Notes: generated by a model from the sequence alone, not told the origin. Positions 34,851-44,216 are shown, counted from the first letter of the stretch. The stretch is 64,000 nucleotides of DNA from Duncaniella sp. (GCA_023664955.1 JAMPEV010000001.1:1296188-1360187), one strand, 5' to 3'. Program-made: numbers and translations.

Positions 34851-36869
34851 ATGAATAAAATATTCAATATATTAGCGGCCGGCGTGCTTCTTGCAGGAAT
34901 GACCTCCTGCGAGGACTGGCTCGAAATGCCGTCGGAGTCGAAAGCTGACAGTGAGTCAGTCTTCACTACCATCAGCCGAGCTGACATGACAGTTGCAGGC
35001 TGCTATGGCAAGTTGCACTCTCAGGAACTTGGCTACCAGCTCTTGGAAGGTACTGACGAAATCGTCTCTAAAGAGAGCAACTCAAAGTACAACGTGTCAA
35101 ACTACGACTACACCAATCTCACAGGAATGCTCAGTAACACATATACTCAAATGTATGCTTCGATTGAGTATGCCAACGTTGCTTTGAAGAACCTTGACAA
35201 AGTGCCCGTGTCATCAACCGCTGACCAGATTCACCTTGACGGCCTCAAAGGTGAGGCATTAGCTGTGAGAGCATACGCCTACTGGAATCTTGTACGTTTC
35301 TACGGCGATGTTCCCTTCAACGAACGTCCGACTTCCGAATTGACAAGTTTCGAGTCATCACGCGTAAACCGTGACACAATCTACGACCATTGCGTGAGAG
35401 ACCTCCAACAAGCCGTACAGCTCCTCCCATGGCGCAGCGAAACATATCTCGACACACCCGAGCGATTCACCAAAAACGCCGCTTATGGTATGCTTGCCCG
35501 CGTGGCACTTTATGCAGCCGGTTACTCACTTCGCTGGGACCTTTCCACAGTTCCTTATAGCAACTCAACAGTGCGCATAGCCCAGCGCGATGACCAGGCA
35601 CGCATCCACCAACTCTATCAGATTGCCGCTGACGCTTGCAAGGCCGTTATAACAAAAGGTGAAAACAGCCTTCTCGCCAACTACGACCAGATTTACCGCG
35701 ACCTCTGCACCAAGCAGTTCAACAATGAGACAATGTTTGAGTATGGCTGGTATGGCGCTAACTCGGTAGATTGCCGTACAGGTTACGTAAACACTATTCC
35801 TGGTTCCGGAACCAGCTCCACACTTGGTAAGCCCGGTTCGCAGATGATGGCAATGCCCACATTCTACTTTGAATTTGAAGATGGTGACCAGCGCCGCGAT
35901 GTATCAGTTTGTAACTACGGCCTGAAGCTCGGCGGTAGCGACTCATATCAGATGAACACTTACGCAGGCATGGGAGTTGGTAAATATCGTATCAACTGGA
36001 AAGCCGACCGTGGCTCTTCTGACTCACGCCGTGACATCAACTGGCCTATGCTACGCTATGCTGACGTACTCCTCATGTATGCCGAAGCTCTCAACGAATT
36101 GAACAACGGACCTACCGGAGAAGCCATCAGCGCGGTTAAGCAAGTGAGAATGCGCGCATTCCGCAACGACGAAGCCAAAGCAGGCAACATCCCCACCAAC
36201 TATCAAGACTTCCGCAACTTCATTATCCAGGAACGTAAGCTCGAACTCAACGGCGAGGGTCTTCGTCGTTCAGACCTGCCACGCTGGGGTGTACAGTATG
36301 AAGTACTTATGGCCGAGAAAGAAAAACTCGTTCAGCTCGCTAACCACCAAGGTAAATATGCCAACATTCCTCAGTATTGGGCATTCAACATCACCAGCAC
36401 TCCGAAGTTGAGCGACCCCAACATCGCACTTCCCCACATCGAAGTTACCGAGGCCGACCTCGATATTATCGGTGTATCAGCAGCAGACAAGGAGAATCTT
36501 CACATTCTTAACAACAACTCAAAGGGAACTGCAAAATGCACTCTTTACGAGGCCGACGGCAAAGTTTACTTGAACCAGTCGCTCGTACCCTCTGACGCAA
36601 AAGATGTCAAAGCCGTACAGTATACACTCTTGAACATGTGGAGTATCAACACTCTCACTCAGAAGGGTAATCTGTCAACCAAGGATGTCACAGTTCAGAC
36701 AGCAGACGGCGAATCAATTATCGCCACCAACAATCCTTGGATTACAGGTAGCACCGGCGTTTACTACGGCTTGACAAAGAACAAGACCGAGTTGATGCCA
36801 TTTAACCAGACCAACATTATGGATGTCAATCCTGGACTCAACGGCCAGCAGCATCCCGGCTACAACTAA
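34851..36869 (+). CDS. SusD/RagB-family surface glycan-binding lipoprotein
   Basis: The 672-residue protein has a lipobox (GMTSC, Cys20) and the SusD fold: N-terminal TPR-like helices (AVRAYAYWNLVRFYGDVPF) and the C-terminal RagB/SusD segment (DINWPMLRYADVLLMYAEAL, then ERKLELNGEGLRRSDLPRW). At 672 residues it is longer than the usual 500-600. The extra length lies in the last 150 residues (after YWAFNITSTPK) and may be an additional glycan-contact domain. It caps the SusC transporter. Two hairpins separate it from the pectate lyase gene. Confidence 0.95.
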   Translation: MNKIFNILAAGVLLAGMTSCEDWLEMPSESKADSESVFTTISRADMTVAGCYGKLHSQELGYQLLEGTDEIVSKESNSKYNVSNYDYTNLTGMLSNTYTQMYASIEYANVALKNLDKVPVSSTADQIHLDGLKGEALAVRAYAYWNLVRFYGDVPFNERPTSELTSFESSRVNRDTIYDHCVRDLQQAVQLLPWRSETYLDTPERFTKNAAYGMLARVALYAAGYSLRWDLSTVPYSNSTVRIAQRDDQARIHQLYQIAADACKAVITKGENSLLANYDQIYRDLCTKQFNNETMFEYGWYGANSVDCRTGYVNTIPGSGTSSTLGKPGSQMMAMPTFYFEFEDGDQRRDVSVCNYGLKLGGSDSYQMNTYAGMGVGKYRINWKADRGSSDSRRDINWPMLRYADVLLMYAEALNELNNGPTGEAISAVKQVRMRAFRNDEAKAGNIPTNYQDFRNFIIQERKLELNGEGLRRSDLPRWGVQYEVLMAEKEKLVQLANHQGKYANIPQYWAFNITSTPKLSDPNIALPHIEVTEADLDIIGVSAADKENLHILNNNSKGTAKCTLYEADGKVYLNQSLVPSDAKDVKAVQYTLLNMWSINTLTQKGNLSTKDVTVQTADGESIIATNNPWITGSTGVYYGLTKNKTELMPFNQTNIMDVNPGLNGQQHPGYN

Positions 36870-36879
36870 TCTATCCATG

Positions 36880-36913
36880 CTTATATCCCATGGAATATAT
36901 AATGGGATATAAG
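36880..36913 (+). other. First intercistronic hairpin after susD
   Basis: Perfect 12-base arms (36880-36891 and 36902-36913) around a ten-base loop. No T-tract follows, so it is more likely an mRNA-stability or processing structure than a terminator. Confidence 0.6.
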
Positions 36914-36930
36914 TATGATATAACCTATTG

Positions 36931-36977
36931 ATGCATGATTACCATGATTAACCACATCATTTATGGTAATCATGCAT
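36931..36977 (+). terminator. Second intercistronic hairpin (possible attenuating terminator)
   Basis: Perfect 15-base arms (36931-36945 and 36963-36977) around a 17-base loop, followed by CTCTTTTATAA. It lies 48 bases before the pectate-lyase ATG and could reduce read-through from susCD. Confidence 0.6.
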
Positions 36978-37025
36978 CTCTTTTATAACCTTAGTTTCAT
37001 AACAAAATCAATCATATCACAACGT

Positions 37026-38396
37026 ATGAACATCTTGGCACTTATCGTTACAGCATTGACAGCCGTGGGAACTAACACGGTGGCATTTCCGGGGGCTGAG
37101 GGTTACGGTAAATACACAGTAGGAGGTCGGGGAGGAAAAGTATATAAAGTGACAAATCTGAATGATGCAGGTCCGGGCTCATTACGCGAGGCTGTCGAGG
37201 CTGAAGGGGCAAGAATGGTACTGTTTGACGTGGATGGGACGATTGAATTGCAGTCTCCTCTCCGCATTATTAACGACTCCATCACAATAGCCGGACAATC
37301 CGCACCGGGCGATGGAATTTGCCTAAAGGATTACCCTCTGATTATTGACGGAAGTGAAGTCATAGTCCGCTATATCCGTGTACGCCCGGGTGATAAGATT
37401 AGCAGGGATAATGACGGACTTGGAGGGGGACGCTATGGCCAGCGTAACGTGATAGTTGACCATTGCTCAGTGAGTTGGAGCATCGATGAATGTCTTTCGC
37501 TTTATAAAGTTGAGAACATGACAGTGCAATGGTGTCTTGTTTCCCACAGTCTCAACAGTTCAGTGCACACCAAAGGCAGTCATGGATTTGGCGGGATATG
37601 GGGCGGTTTTAAGGCCACCTTCCACCATAATTTATTGGCTAATCATTCAAGCCGCAATCCGCGATTCTCATCGGTTGATGGAACTAAGTGGGTAGATTTC
37701 CGCAACAATGCCATATACAATTGGGGTTTCAAAAGCGGGTATGGAGGTGGACACCATGCAGAAATAAACATGGTAAACAATTATTACAAACCGGGGCCGG
37801 CGTCAGAGCATCAAAGGATATTCGATGTTGCCGAGGATGCCACCGGGCGTTATTACATTACCGGGAATGTGATGGAGGGTAATGACAGTGTCACCGGCAA
37901 TAATCATCTTGGTGTAACTGACTCCCCTGGCAAACAATATTTCCGTCATCACCGAAGCGCGCCGCTCAGCTCCGGGATTTCGCCTAAAGCTGTCCCGGAA
38001 ATGGGGGAAGTAACCAATTCCTGTCTTGTTGACGAGCCCTTCCCATATGAATCAATCATCGAGGACACACCCGAGAACGCATTCCAACGTATTCTCGCAT
38101 CAGTGGGATGCAGTTTTGCACGCGATTCCTATGACAAAGATGTGATTCGCCAGGTGAAATTGGGGTTAGGTGAAAATGGCAAGAACGGTATAATCGATAC
38201 GCCGTCACAAGTGGGTGGCTGGCCAATACTTGAAAGCGGCACGCCCAAAGTTGACACAGATAGTGATGGTATCCCGGATGAGTGGGAAGTGGCTCATGGT
38301 CTCAATCCTGACAATTCAGATGATGCCCGAATGGTTGCCGCGGATAGCCATTATACAAATTTGGAAATCTATCTGGAATCCCTCATAAATAATTAG
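37026..38396 (+). CDS. Secreted PL1-family pectate lyase with C-terminal calcium-binding-type tail
   Basis: I start at the ATG at 37026, which opens a signal peptide (MNILALIVTALTAVGTNTVA). The longer frame from 36963 would begin inside a hairpin. The 456-residue product has the PL1 opening FPGAEGYGKYTVGGRGG and VTNLNDAGPGSLREAV, then VIVDHCSVSWSIDE and TFHHNLLANHSSRNPRFS, the beta-helix catalytic core with the Arg of HSSRNPR. The C-terminal segment DTDSDGIPDEWEVAHGLNP is a thrombospondin-type-3/calcium-binding-like motif common in Bacteroidetes pectinases. It should cleave de-esterified polygalacturonate by beta-elimination and feed the SusCD importer. Confidence 0.9.
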   Translation: MNILALIVTALTAVGTNTVAFPGAEGYGKYTVGGRGGKVYKVTNLNDAGPGSLREAVEAEGARMVLFDVDGTIELQSPLRIINDSITIAGQSAPGDGICLKDYPLIIDGSEVIVRYIRVRPGDKISRDNDGLGGGRYGQRNVIVDHCSVSWSIDECLSLYKVENMTVQWCLVSHSLNSSVHTKGSHGFGGIWGGFKATFHHNLLANHSSRNPRFSSVDGTKWVDFRNNAIYNWGFKSGYGGGHHAEINMVNNYYKPGPASEHQRIFDVAEDATGRYYITGNVMEGNDSVTGNNHLGVTDSPGKQYFRHHRSAPLSSGISPKAVPEMGEVTNSCLVDEPFPYESIIEDTPENAFQRILASVGCSFARDSYDKDVIRQVKLGLGENGKNGIIDTPSQVGGWPILESGTPKVDTDSDGIPDEWEVAHGLNPDNSDDARMVAADSHYTNLEIYLESLINN

Positions 38397-38430
38397 ATTA
38401 CAATACACTATTTTCTAAAGGATTACTAAA

Positions 38431-38467
38431 AAATGCGGAGTTAAGCCTATTAGCTAACTCCGCATTT
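38431..38467. terminator. Bidirectional terminator between PL1 and GH28 genes
   Basis: Perfect 13-base arms (38431-38443 and 38455-38467) with A/T flanks on both sides, between convergent genes. Confidence 0.85.
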
Positions 38468-38522
38468 ATTATTTTACACTTTTAGTTTACTCCGCGCGTT
38501 TATTAATTTTACGCTCATAGTC

Positions 38523-39929
38523 TCACTTCCTGTCAAAAAGATGGTCTTTGTCAGTAACCTGGGATGGTACGCCAGCTCTTCCTCCTATGAAGCAATCGGA
38601 GAAAGTGACTCCCTCGGCATTTTCAACGGAAAGACCGATTTTAGCGGAACCGGCTACAACGTTTTTGAATGTAACATTCCGGATTGGCAAAGATTTTATC
38701 CCTTGTATGACTATAGCTGCATTTGCTACATTGCCGGCGAACAAACCATCGACATGAATATCATTTATCTTGGTAAATTGGTCGTTGCCTTGTCCCTCTC
38801 CGGCATAGGAAGCCGTGATGTAGAACAGGTCCTCGACATCCCCGAACTTACAGTTTACCACATAAATATTGTTAACGAATCCCCCACGGTCGGGATTAGA
38901 CTTGAGATAAATTCCACGTTTGCAGTAACCGGCATAGTCACAATTCTCTATCACGATGTTGCGAATACCACCGGAAAGTTCGCTTCCTAACACCACGGCG
39001 TGCAGTCCCTTGAAATGACAATTACGAATCACAATGTTCTCAGTAGGAGGAGTAGTTTCATCGCGGCCATCATGGTCACGACCACTCTTAATCGCTATAT
39101 TATCATCTCCATTGTCGAAATGGACATCCTCAATCAGAATATTCTTGGAACTCTCAGGATCAATGCCGTCATTATTAACCAACTTGGCATCATATCTAAT
39201 GCCGCGACATATGATGTTGTCACTTCTTAACAAATGGATGCACCAGAAGGGTGAGTTTATTATCTTGACATCCTCGATGGTGACATTAGAACATTGATAG
39301 AACTGCACTAACTGCGGACGCAGCCAATCACCATCGCCAAATTGCCGCTGCCCTACCGGGACACGGTCGTGGTTCATTTGCCGGCTTCTCTGCTGCGCCG
39401 GCTTCTGATTCGGACGCCATGTGGCAAAAGATTCCATAGCATTTCCGTCAATAGTACCATGTCCGGTAATTGCAACATTTTCAACCCGATAAGCCCTAAT
39501 CATGGGCGAGTAATTATAGCAATATGTACCTTCCCATGAGGTATCTACGATTGGATATAACTTAGGGTCAGAATCGAATTTCAACACCGCACCGTCACAT
39601 AGATGCAGATTCACATTGTCAAGGAAATTAATGGGCCCCTTGAGGAGGTACTCCCCTACCGGGACTAATACCACTGCACCTCCCATTGAATTTGCCTTAC
39701 TGATAGCCTTCTCGAAAGCCTTCAGACAATCCTTGCCGCTGTCGGGCTTCGCACCATATTTAGTCACATCTATGGTATCGGAGAATGCTACGGAGCCTGT
39801 AATGTTTTTTAATATACTGTCGCGCAGGGTAATACATTTACTTGTAATATTATTTTCTGCGCATAGGCTGACATTCAAGCCAACCAATATCGCAAGTAGC
39901 AAAATTGCTCGGAATAAATTTGTTCTCAT
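38523..39929 (-). CDS. Secreted GH28 exo-polygalacturonase
   Basis: This 468-residue protein has a signal peptide and the canonical GH28 motifs: NNDGIDPESS (N-x-D-G-I-D), DNGDDNIAIKSG (G-D-D), LHAVVLGSELSGG and RGIYLKSNPDRGG (R-I-K variant). The N-terminal strand DTIDVTKYGAKPDSGKDCLK is the typical family opening. The pattern fits bacterial exo-acting galacturonidases more closely than the two other GH28 enzymes in the window. It would release galacturonate or unsaturated oligomers in the periplasm. It is monocistronic and converges on the PL1 gene. Confidence 0.93.
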   Translation of the reverse strand: MRTNLFRAILLLAILVGLNVSLCAENNITSKCITLRDSILKNITGSVAFSDTIDVTKYGAKPDSGKDCLKAFEKAISKANSMGGAVVLVPVGEYLLKGPINFLDNVNLHLCDGAVLKFDSDPKLYPIVDTSWEGTYCYNYSPMIRAYRVENVAITGHGTIDGNAMESFATWRPNQKPAQQRSRQMNHDRVPVGQRQFGDGDWLRPQLVQFYQCSNVTIEDVKIINSPFWCIHLLRSDNIICRGIRYDAKLVNNDGIDPESSKNILIEDVHFDNGDDNIAIKSGRDHDGRDETTPPTENIVIRNCHFKGLHAVVLGSELSGGIRNIVIENCDYAGYCKRGIYLKSNPDRGGFVNNIYVVNCKFGDVEDLFYITASYAGEGQGNDQFTKINDIHVDGLFAGNVANAAIVIQGIKSLPIRNVTFKNVVAGSAKIGLSVENAEGVTFSDCFIGGRAGVPSQVTDKDHLFDRK

Positions 39930-39957
39930 GATATATAAGTAAGTTCGCTTTCATCTG

Positions 39958-39986
39958 CAAAAGTAACAAAAAAAATTATTTAACAA
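39958..39986 (-). promoter_or_regulatory. Promoter of the exo-type GH28 gene
   Basis: Minus-strand -7 TACTTTTG (39958-39965) with TTG (39984-39986) 18 bases upstream. Confidence 0.55.
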
Positions 39987-40042
39987 GAAATCGCTATTAA
40001 CATTTATTATTAGACAAGAGACAACACTCAGAAGATGAAAAA

Positions 40043-40072
40043 TTGCGTATTGAGGTTTTTTTTGTAATTTTG
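40043..40072 (+). promoter_or_regulatory. Promoter of the DHH phosphoesterase gene, giving a near-leaderless mRNA
   Basis: TTG (40043-40045), 19-base spacer, then TAATTTTG (40065-40072). The ATG is at 40081, so the predicted leader is only a few bases. Confidence 0.65.
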
Positions 40073-40080
40073 CACCCATA

Positions 40081-41127
40081 ATGACAGAAATAAAGAAACA
40101 TAGCAGATTCCAGACAGTACTTGACCCCTCGTCAGTGGAACGGATTAAGCAGCTCGTCCTCGCATCCAATGAGATAGTAATCACCTGCCACGTGAGTCCC
40201 GACGGAGATGCATTGGGTTCGACATGCGCTCTTTGCATGGTATTGAGGTCATTGGGGAAGAAAGCCCATGTCGTGACAGCTGATTGCGCACCAAGACTGT
40301 TGCAATTTCTCCCCGGGGTTAAAGATATAGTCGCAGCGACACGGCAAGCCGACCGGGCATATGAACTTATCGGAGCTGCCGACTTGATATTCTGCCTTGA
40401 TTTTAACGACCCCAAGCGCGTGGACCGGCTCTGCGACGCTTTAATGCGCTCAAAGGCGAGGAAAGTGATGATTGACCATCACCTTGACCCGGTAGTAGAA
40501 GCGGATGTCATCATCTCCCATCCGGAAGTGTCATCTACATGCGCCCTGCTCTACCTTTTCCTTTGGCAAGCTGGATGGACACGCTATCTCAACCGAAGTT
40601 CAGCTGCTTGTATCTACACCGGAATGATGACCGACACCGGCAACTTCTCCTACAACTCCAACGACCCGGACTTGTATCTTATTATCCACGACCTTTTACG
40701 AAAAGGGATCGACAAGGATAACATCTATAAGCATGTCATGGACACATCGTCGGAGAACAGACTGCGAATTATGGGATACGGACAGTATAAGATGCATCAT
40801 CTCCCCGAGCATAAAGCCGCACTTATCATTCTTGACAGTGACGAACTTAAGGAATTTGATTATAGCAAAGGTGACACCGAAGGTCTCGTGAATACTCCCC
40901 TATCGATACCGGAAATCACCTACTCTATATTCATGCGCCAGGATGCCGATGACTATGTTAAAATTTCAATGCGCAGTAAAGACGAATTTCCGGTCAATAA
41001 GATATGCGAGGAGCATTTTAACGGAGGCGGCCACACAAATGCTGCAGGAGGCGAATACAACGGACACATATCCGAAGCCCTGCAATATATCCTTGACATA
41101 CTACCCTCTTACGATAAATATCTCTAA
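40081..41127 (+). CDS. DHH-family phosphoesterase (NrnA-like oligoribonuclease/pAp phosphatase)
   Basis: The 348-residue protein has both DHH and DHHA1 domains. Metal-site motifs are visible in order: HVSPDGDALGS (motif I), LDFNDPKRV (motif II), MIDHHLDP (the DHH motif, about residue 130) and TGMMTDTGNFSYN (motif IV). The DHHA1 signature FNGGGHTNAAGG closes the protein. NrnA-type enzymes degrade nano-RNAs and 3'-phosphoadenosine 5'-phosphate. It heads a cluster with the DUF4827 lipoprotein and glmM, in the order commonly seen in Bacteroidetes. Confidence 0.92.
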   Translation: MTEIKKHSRFQTVLDPSSVERIKQLVLASNEIVITCHVSPDGDALGSTCALCMVLRSLGKKAHVVTADCAPRLLQFLPGVKDIVAATRQADRAYELIGAADLIFCLDFNDPKRVDRLCDALMRSKARKVMIDHHLDPVVEADVIISHPEVSSTCALLYLFLWQAGWTRYLNRSSAACIYTGMMTDTGNFSYNSNDPDLYLIIHDLLRKGIDKDNIYKHVMDTSSENRLRIMGYGQYKMHHLPEHKAALIILDSDELKEFDYSKGDTEGLVNTPLSIPEITYSIFMRQDADDYVKISMRSKDEFPVNKICEEHFNGGGHTNAAGGEYNGHISEALQYILDILPSYDKYL

Positions 41128-41152
41128 AACCAATTTATATTAACTGAAAAAA

Positions 41153-41722
41153 ATGAATCGTATTATAATCCCGATATTTCTATTCATCGCATTTGCCCTC
41201 TCTTCATGCAGCGATTCCAAAAGCTATGCCGAGCTACTCTCCGACGAGACAAAGGCAGTCAACCTATTCCTTTCGCAAAACAAGGTGATTGACGAAATTC
41301 CCGATGCCAATACCGTGTTTGAAATCGGCAAAGATGCTCCCTACTACCGCCTTGATCCGGAAGGGAACGTATATATGCAGGTGCTTTCGCTTGGCGATGG
41401 CGAGAAGGTAGAAAAGGATGCGCGAGTGTATTTCCGTTACACCCGCTACAACATGTTCTATTACACCGTCGGAGCTGACAACACCTTGATAGGCGTTGGA
41501 AATGCCGATGACATGACCTCCGACCCCACATTCTTCATATTCGGAAGCCAGACAATATCTCAGTCCACCCAGTATGGCGAGGGAATCCAAATGCCCTTGG
41601 AATATCTCGGATACAATTGCACTGTTAATATCGTAATTAAGTCACAAGCGGGTCCCACGGCCGACATTTCATACGTGGTACCCTACTTATACACTATTTC
41701 CTATTATAAATCAATGATTTAA
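41153..41722 (+). CDS. DUF4827 family lipoprotein
   Basis: The 189-residue protein has a lipobox (ALSSC, Cys20). The mature part contains SYAELLSDETKAVNLFLSQN and the conserved DAPYYRLDPEGNVYMQVLS, VYFRYTRYNM and a C-terminal LEYLGYNCTVNIVIKSQAGP region. This is the DUF4827 pattern, which resembles peptidyl-prolyl isomerase folds but has no demonstrated activity. It starts 25 bases after the DHH gene and ends 12 bases before glmM, so the three are an operon. Confidence 0.85.
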   Translation: MNRIIIPIFLFIAFALSSCSDSKSYAELLSDETKAVNLFLSQNKVIDEIPDANTVFEIGKDAPYYRLDPEGNVYMQVLSLGDGEKVEKDARVYFRYTRYNMFYYTVGADNTLIGVGNADDMTSDPTFFIFGSQTISQSTQYGEGIQMPLEYLGYNCTVNIVIKSQAGPTADISYVVPYLYTISYYKSMI

Positions 41723-41734
41723 TAGAGAACATAC

Positions 41735-43126
41735 ATGTCGCTAATAAAGTCTATCTCAGGAATCCGCGGCACCATAGGCGGTGCTCCCGGTGACGGCCTC
41801 TCACCTCTTGACATCGTAAAATTCACAGCAGCCTACGCCACATTCATCTCACGTGTCACCACACGCACATCCCGCACCATCGTGGTGGGACGTGATGCAC
41901 GTCTAAGTGGAAAGATGGTCAATGACCTTGTGGTAGGCACACTGACGGCAATGGGGTTTGATGTCGTGAACATCGGACTGGCCTCCACCCCGACCACCGA
42001 GATTGCCGTGGTGGGTGAAAAGGCATGTGGCGGCATTATCCTCACGGCAAGCCATAATCCCAAGCAGTGGAATGCGCTTAAACTTCTCAACGAGGATGGC
42101 GAGTTTCTCAACGACGCCCAAGGCAAAGAGGTGCTACGCATTGCAGCCGCTGATGAATACAAATTCGCGGAAGTAGATGACTTAGGCCATGAATACATCA
42201 ACAACACCTATAATCGCCGCCACATTGACCAAGTGCTTGCCCTTGACCTCGTGGACGTGGAAGCAATCAAAAAAGCCGATTTCACAGTGGCTGTCGATGC
42301 AGTGAACTCAGTGGGTGGGATTGTAATTCCACAATTACTTAAGGCATTGGGCGTTAAGAATGTGATAGAACTTAACTGTGAGGCCACCGGGAAATTCGCA
42401 CACACTCCCGAGCCAATCCCACAGAATCTCACACAGATATCCCAGCTTATGTCTGACGGCAAAGCCGATGTGGGATTCGTGGTGGACCCTGACGTTGACC
42501 GCCTTGCCATAGTGATGGAGAATGGCGAGATGTTTGTCGAGGAGTATACACTTGTGTCGGTAGCCGATTATGTACTTAGCCGGACACCGGGATCAACAGT
42601 GTCAAATCTGAGCTCATCCCGCGCCCTCCGTGATGTGACACGAAAGCATGGATGCGAATACAATGCCGCTGCTGTCGGAGAAGTGAACGTCACCACCAAG
42701 ATGAAGGAAACAGGAGCCGTGATTGGCGGCGAAGGAAACGGTGGCGTCATTTATCCCGCTGCCCACTATGGCCGCGATGCCCTCGTGGGTGTGGCTCTAT
42801 TCCTCACCCTTCTTGCCAAAAGCGGCAAAAAGGTAAGCGAACTCAAAAAGACATATCCCGCATACGAAATAGCAAAAAACAAGATTGAGCTCACACCCGA
42901 AATTGATGTTGATGCAATCCTCTCCGCGGTAAAAGAGAAATTTGCCGGCGAACAGATCACCGACATCGACGGTGTGAAAATCGACTTTGAGGATTCATGG
43001 GTCCACCTTCGCAAATCCAACACCGAGCCGATTATCCGTATCTACAGCGAAGCGGCCGCAATGCGAAAAGCCGATGAACTCGCACAGAAAATCAAAGATA
43101 TCATAGCCGAAATGGTTAGCAAATAA
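41735..43126 (+). CDS. glmM: Phosphoglucosamine mutase GlmM
   Basis: This 463-residue alpha-D-phosphohexomutase has the active-site loop LTASHNPKQWNALK with the phosphoserine at Ser106. The magnesium loop is VDPDVDRLA (about 249-257), the sugar-binding loop is GEGNGGVIYPAAHYGRDA, and the phosphate-binding RKSNTEPIIRIYSEA lies near the C-terminus. It converts glucosamine-6-phosphate to glucosamine-1-phosphate for peptidoglycan and lipopolysaccharide. Phosphomannomutase/phosphoglucomutase activity is possible in this family, but the length and the G-E-G-N-G-G loop favour GlmM. Confidence 0.9.
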   Translation: MSLIKSISGIRGTIGGAPGDGLSPLDIVKFTAAYATFISRVTTRTSRTIVVGRDARLSGKMVNDLVVGTLTAMGFDVVNIGLASTPTTEIAVVGEKACGGIILTASHNPKQWNALKLLNEDGEFLNDAQGKEVLRIAAADEYKFAEVDDLGHEYINNTYNRRHIDQVLALDLVDVEAIKKADFTVAVDAVNSVGGIVIPQLLKALGVKNVIELNCEATGKFAHTPEPIPQNLTQISQLMSDGKADVGFVVDPDVDRLAIVMENGEMFVEEYTLVSVADYVLSRTPGSTVSNLSSSRALRDVTRKHGCEYNAAAVGEVNVTTKMKETGAVIGGEGNGGVIYPAAHYGRDALVGVALFLTLLAKSGKKVSELKKTYPAYEIAKNKIELTPEIDVDAILSAVKEKFAGEQITDIDGVKIDFEDSWVHLRKSNTEPIIRIYSEAAAMRKADELAQKIKDIIAEMVSK

Positions 43127-43145
43127 CATCATTAGCAACTTATCA

Positions 43146-43190
43146 TTCCGCAAAGGGCACTATGAGGTCCCTTTGCGGAACTGTTTTATA
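43146..43190 (+). terminator. glmM operon terminator
   Basis: Perfect 12-base arms (43146-43157 and 43169-43180) around an 11-base loop, followed by CTGTTTTAT. Confidence 0.85.
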
Positions 43191-43204
43191 ATCATCTTTC
43201 AATC

Positions 43205-44080
43205 ATGTGGGTACTGCTTGCTGTCACATCGGCCTTGTGTTTGGGTCTGTATGACGTGATGAAGAAACTCTCGCTCGACAAGAATAACGTGTTGGGCGTC
43301 CTGTTTTTAAACACACTTTTCAGCGCATTGCTGATGCTTCCATTCATCATAGTTGGGCTTTTCCATGGAAATTATGGCCTTGGCAACACCCTACAAGGAC
43401 ATGGGGCGATACTCCTGAAATCTGTCATCGTACTTTCATCTTGGCTATTAGGCTATGCCAGCATCAAGCATCTGCCCCTCACCATCGCCGGACCCATCAA
43501 CGCCTCCCGTCCGGTGATTGTCCTTATCGGCGCATTGCTGATATTCGGTGAAAGACTTAACTTATGGCAATGGGCAGGTGTGGCTCTCGGCCTGTGGTCG
43601 TTATTTTTCATAAGCAGAGTGGGCGGCAAGGAAGGCTTCTCGTTGAAGAATAATCGCTGGATATGGATGGCTATCGGGGCCACCACCATGGGAGCTGTGA
43701 GCGCCCTCTACGATAAATACCTCCTTACCATGTATGAGCCGCTGGAAGTTCAGGCATGGTATTCACTCTACCAGCTTGTGATAATGGGACTTACTATCGC
43801 TATAATGCTCAAAGGGCATAAAGGCGCTACTCCTCTGCGCTGGAAATGGACCATCCCACTGATATCCATATTCTTGACCATAGCCGATGTTGCGTACTTC
43901 TACAGCCTGTCAATGGAAGGGTCAATGATTGCCGTTGTCTCGATGATTCGCCGAGGCAGCGTGATAGTGTCATTCTTCTACGGAGTTTTATTCCTGCATG
44001 AAAAGAACGTGAAATTAAAGCTCGTCGACCTCACCCTCCTCCTTATCGGCCTGACATTCTTAGTAATCGGTTCGCTTTGA
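43205..44080 (+). CDS. EamA/DMT-family membrane transporter
   Basis: The 291-residue protein has ten predicted transmembrane helices in two EamA repeats (about residues 1-135 and 150-290). Repeat ends are marked by PLTIAGPINASRPVIVLIGA and EGSMIAVVSMIRRGSVIVSF, the typical proline/glycine-rich helices. It belongs to the drug/metabolite transporter superfamily; the substrate is unknown. It starts 15 bases after the glmM terminator. Its final codons (around TTCGCTTTGA) carry the left copy of a 14-bp repeat that recurs at 44692. Confidence 0.9.
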   Translation: MWVLLAVTSALCLGLYDVMKKLSLDKNNVLGVLFLNTLFSALLMLPFIIVGLFHGNYGLGNTLQGHGAILLKSVIVLSSWLLGYASIKHLPLTIAGPINASRPVIVLIGALLIFGERLNLWQWAGVALGLWSLFFISRVGGKEGFSLKNNRWIWMAIGATTMGAVSALYDKYLLTMYEPLEVQAWYSLYQLVIMGLTIAIMLKGHKGATPLRWKWTIPLISIFLTIADVAYFYSLSMEGSMIAVVSMIRRGSVIVSFFYGVLFLHEKNVKLKLVDLTLLLIGLTFLVIGSL

Positions 44081-44085
44081 GAAGC
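44072..44085. repeat. 14-bp direct repeat, left copy
   Basis: TCGCTTTGAGAAGC, overlapping the stop codon of the EamA gene. An identical copy lies at 44692-44705, on the other side of the restriction-enzyme remnant. Confidence 0.9.
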
Positions 44086-44216
44086 TTTGAAAATTTTTCA
44101 TAGACAGAGGGGGGAGATTGAAGATTAATCAAAATTCATTAGAGAATGTGCGGAAAATTTAGTAAGTTAGCAATCTAATATGCACGTGCGCAGACACAGA
44201 CCAACAATATAAGTAG

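Noticed and set aside
38541-38990. 149-codon open frame on the plus strand
   Set aside because: It is antisense to the conserved GH28 coding region and reads through no recognisable domain.
39951-40415. 154-codon open frame on the minus strand
   Set aside because: It covers the promoter and start of the DHH phosphoesterase gene and has no recognisable domain.
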